Of a stretch of 16,100 nt of DNA, positions 15,291-16,100 are shown piece by piece. Position numbers and translations under genes: made by a program. The stretch covers positions 1 through 16,100 of the forward strand of contig NCJR01000019.1 in the NCBI GenBank assembly GCA_002282555.1, read 5' to 3'. The first letter of the stretch is position 1. Each line of letters begins with the position of its first letter. The notes under the pieces are model-generated. The model ran no database searches and had not been told where the DNA came from. It saw nothing but the letters and a program-made list of their open reading frames with translations. Source of the DNA: Rhodobacterales bacterium 34-62-10 (GTDB taxonomy: Bacteria; Pseudomonadota; Alphaproteobacteria; Rhodobacterales; Rhodobacteraceae).

Positions 15291-16100
15291 TTAACGCAGA
15301 CGTGGAGGAACCGTCTCGGCTTGATCGAATTTTACAGATTCCCGGGTCAGCCCTGCGAAATCGAATAATGCAGGGTCCAGAAGATGCGACGGGCGCGCGT
15401 TCATCAGGGCGCGGAACATCACCTGACGGCGGCCGGGGCTGTTCTTCTCCCATCCATCAAGGATCTGTTTGACCTGCTGGCGCTGCAACCCGTCCTGGCT
15501 GCCACACAGATCGCAGGGAATGATCGGATAGTTCATCGCGCGGGCAAAACGCTCGCAGTCATCCTCGGCCACATGTGCAAGGGGGCGCAGCACGAAGAGA
15601 TCGCCTTCTTCATTCACCAATTTCGGCGGCATTGTCGCAAGGCGGCCACCATGAAAGAGATTCATGAAAAATGTCTCGAGAATGTCGTCGCGATGATGAC
15701 CCAGCACAACGGCGGAACAGCCTTCCTCGCGCGCGATCCGATAGAGATTGCCGCGGCGCAGGCGGGAACAGAGCGCGCAATAGGTGCGTCCGGCGGGCAC
15801 CTTGTCGACCACGATGGAATAGGTGTCCTGATATTCGATTCGGTGCGGGACGCCCATGCGCTGCAGAAATTCCGGCAGAACAGTCGCGGGAAAACCGGGC
15901 TGGCCCTGATCCAGATTGCAGGCCAGAAGATCAACAGGCAGCAAACCGCGCCATTGCAGTTCATGCAGAACCGCCAGCAGGGTATAGCTGTCCTTGCCAC
16001 CCGACAGACAGATCAACCACCGGGGACGCGCCTCGGGGTTGGCGGGGTCGCGTTCGACCATCCCGTACTGCTCCACCGCCTCGCGCGCGTGCTGCACGAT
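15291..16100 (-). CDS. ttcA: tRNA 2-thiocytidine biosynthesis protein TtcA, 5' end outside the window
   Basis: The visible 269 codons lack the N terminus: the frame is open to the window edge, and known TtcA proteins have further residues before the REAVEQYGM block seen here. TtcA is an ATP-dependent [4Fe-4S] enzyme that thiolates cytidine 32 of certain tRNAs. The PP-loop ATP-binding motif SGGKDS lies at 15987-16004. The two CxxC cluster motifs are CALC (15768-15779) and CDLC (15504-15515). [20 protein letters not shown] is a further family block. All expected catalytic elements visible here are intact. The gene ends in TAA, 57 bp upstream of the EAL-protein gene on the same strand. Confidence 0.93.
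   Translation of the reverse strand: MVQHAREAVEQYGMVERDPANPEARPRWLICLSGGKDSYTLLAVLHELQWRGLLPVDLLACNLDQGQPGFPATVLPEFLQRMGVPHRIEYQDTYSIVVDKVPAGRTYCALCSRLRRGNLYRIAREEGCSAVVLGHHRDDILETFFMNLFHGGRLATMPPKLVNEEGDLFVLRPLAHVAEDDCERFARAMNYPIIPCDLCGSQDGLQRQQVKQILDGWEKNSPGRRQVMFRALMNARPSHLLDPALFDFAGLTRESVKFDQAETVPPRLR

Noticed and set aside
1..16100. Search by eye for CRISPR repeats, tRNA genes, insertion sequences, phage or defence genes
   Set aside because: No spaced repeats, cloverleaf, transposase, integrase or toxin-antitoxin-like genes were seen; nearly all of the window is accounted for by conserved genes.

Overview
The window is a piece of alphaproteobacterial chromosome, most likely from the family Rhodobacteraceae (Roseobacter/Rhodobacter group). 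This rests on the moderately high GC content, an ATP12-type F1-ATPase assembly chaperone, a complete Bzt/Aap-type general amino-acid ABC transporter, and a YidC with Lys where E. coli has the groove Arg. All genes look like ordinary vertically inherited core or near-core genes. I see no insertion sequence, prophage, CRISPR array, tRNA or rRNA, and no defence or mobile island.

Left block, plus strand (1-7400). It starts with the end of a probable fluoride channel gene (crcB/fluC). Then come an RluA-family 23S rRNA pseudouridine synthase, a phosphoglycolate-phosphatase-like HAD hydrolase and the ATP12 chaperone. These four genes are joined by 4-nt stop/start overlaps (ATGA, GTGA, ATGA), so they look like one translationally coupled operon. 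After a 197-bp leader with several short hairpins comes bztABCD: periplasmic binding protein, two permeases and ATPase for glutamate/glutamine/aspartate/asparagine-type amino acids. A strong GC-rich hairpin separates bztA from bztB, and a perfect hairpin follows bztD.

Middle block (7397-10278). On the minus strand argB (acetylglutamate kinase, with arginine-sensitive-type features) overlaps a two-cluster 4Fe-4S protein gene, which overlaps a SixA-like histidine phosphatase gene. A classical SDR oxidoreductase gene runs divergently from argB on the plus strand.

Right block, minus strand (10294-16100). Transcription runs from the window's right edge: ttcA (tRNA 2-thiocytidine synthesis, 5' end outside the window), a membrane-anchored degenerate-GGDEF/EAL protein, yidC (membrane insertase), a MOSC-domain protein and engB/ysxC (ribosome-assembly GTPase). 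yidC-MOSC-engB are joined by TGATG stop/start overlaps.

I did not find a clearly new biological system. The observations most worth a second look are a roughly 54-residue insertion in the BztC permease bounded by 10-bp direct repeats, the structured leader of bztA, the internal hairpin of the bzt operon, and the placement of a c-di-GMP phosphodiesterase gene directly upstream of yidC.
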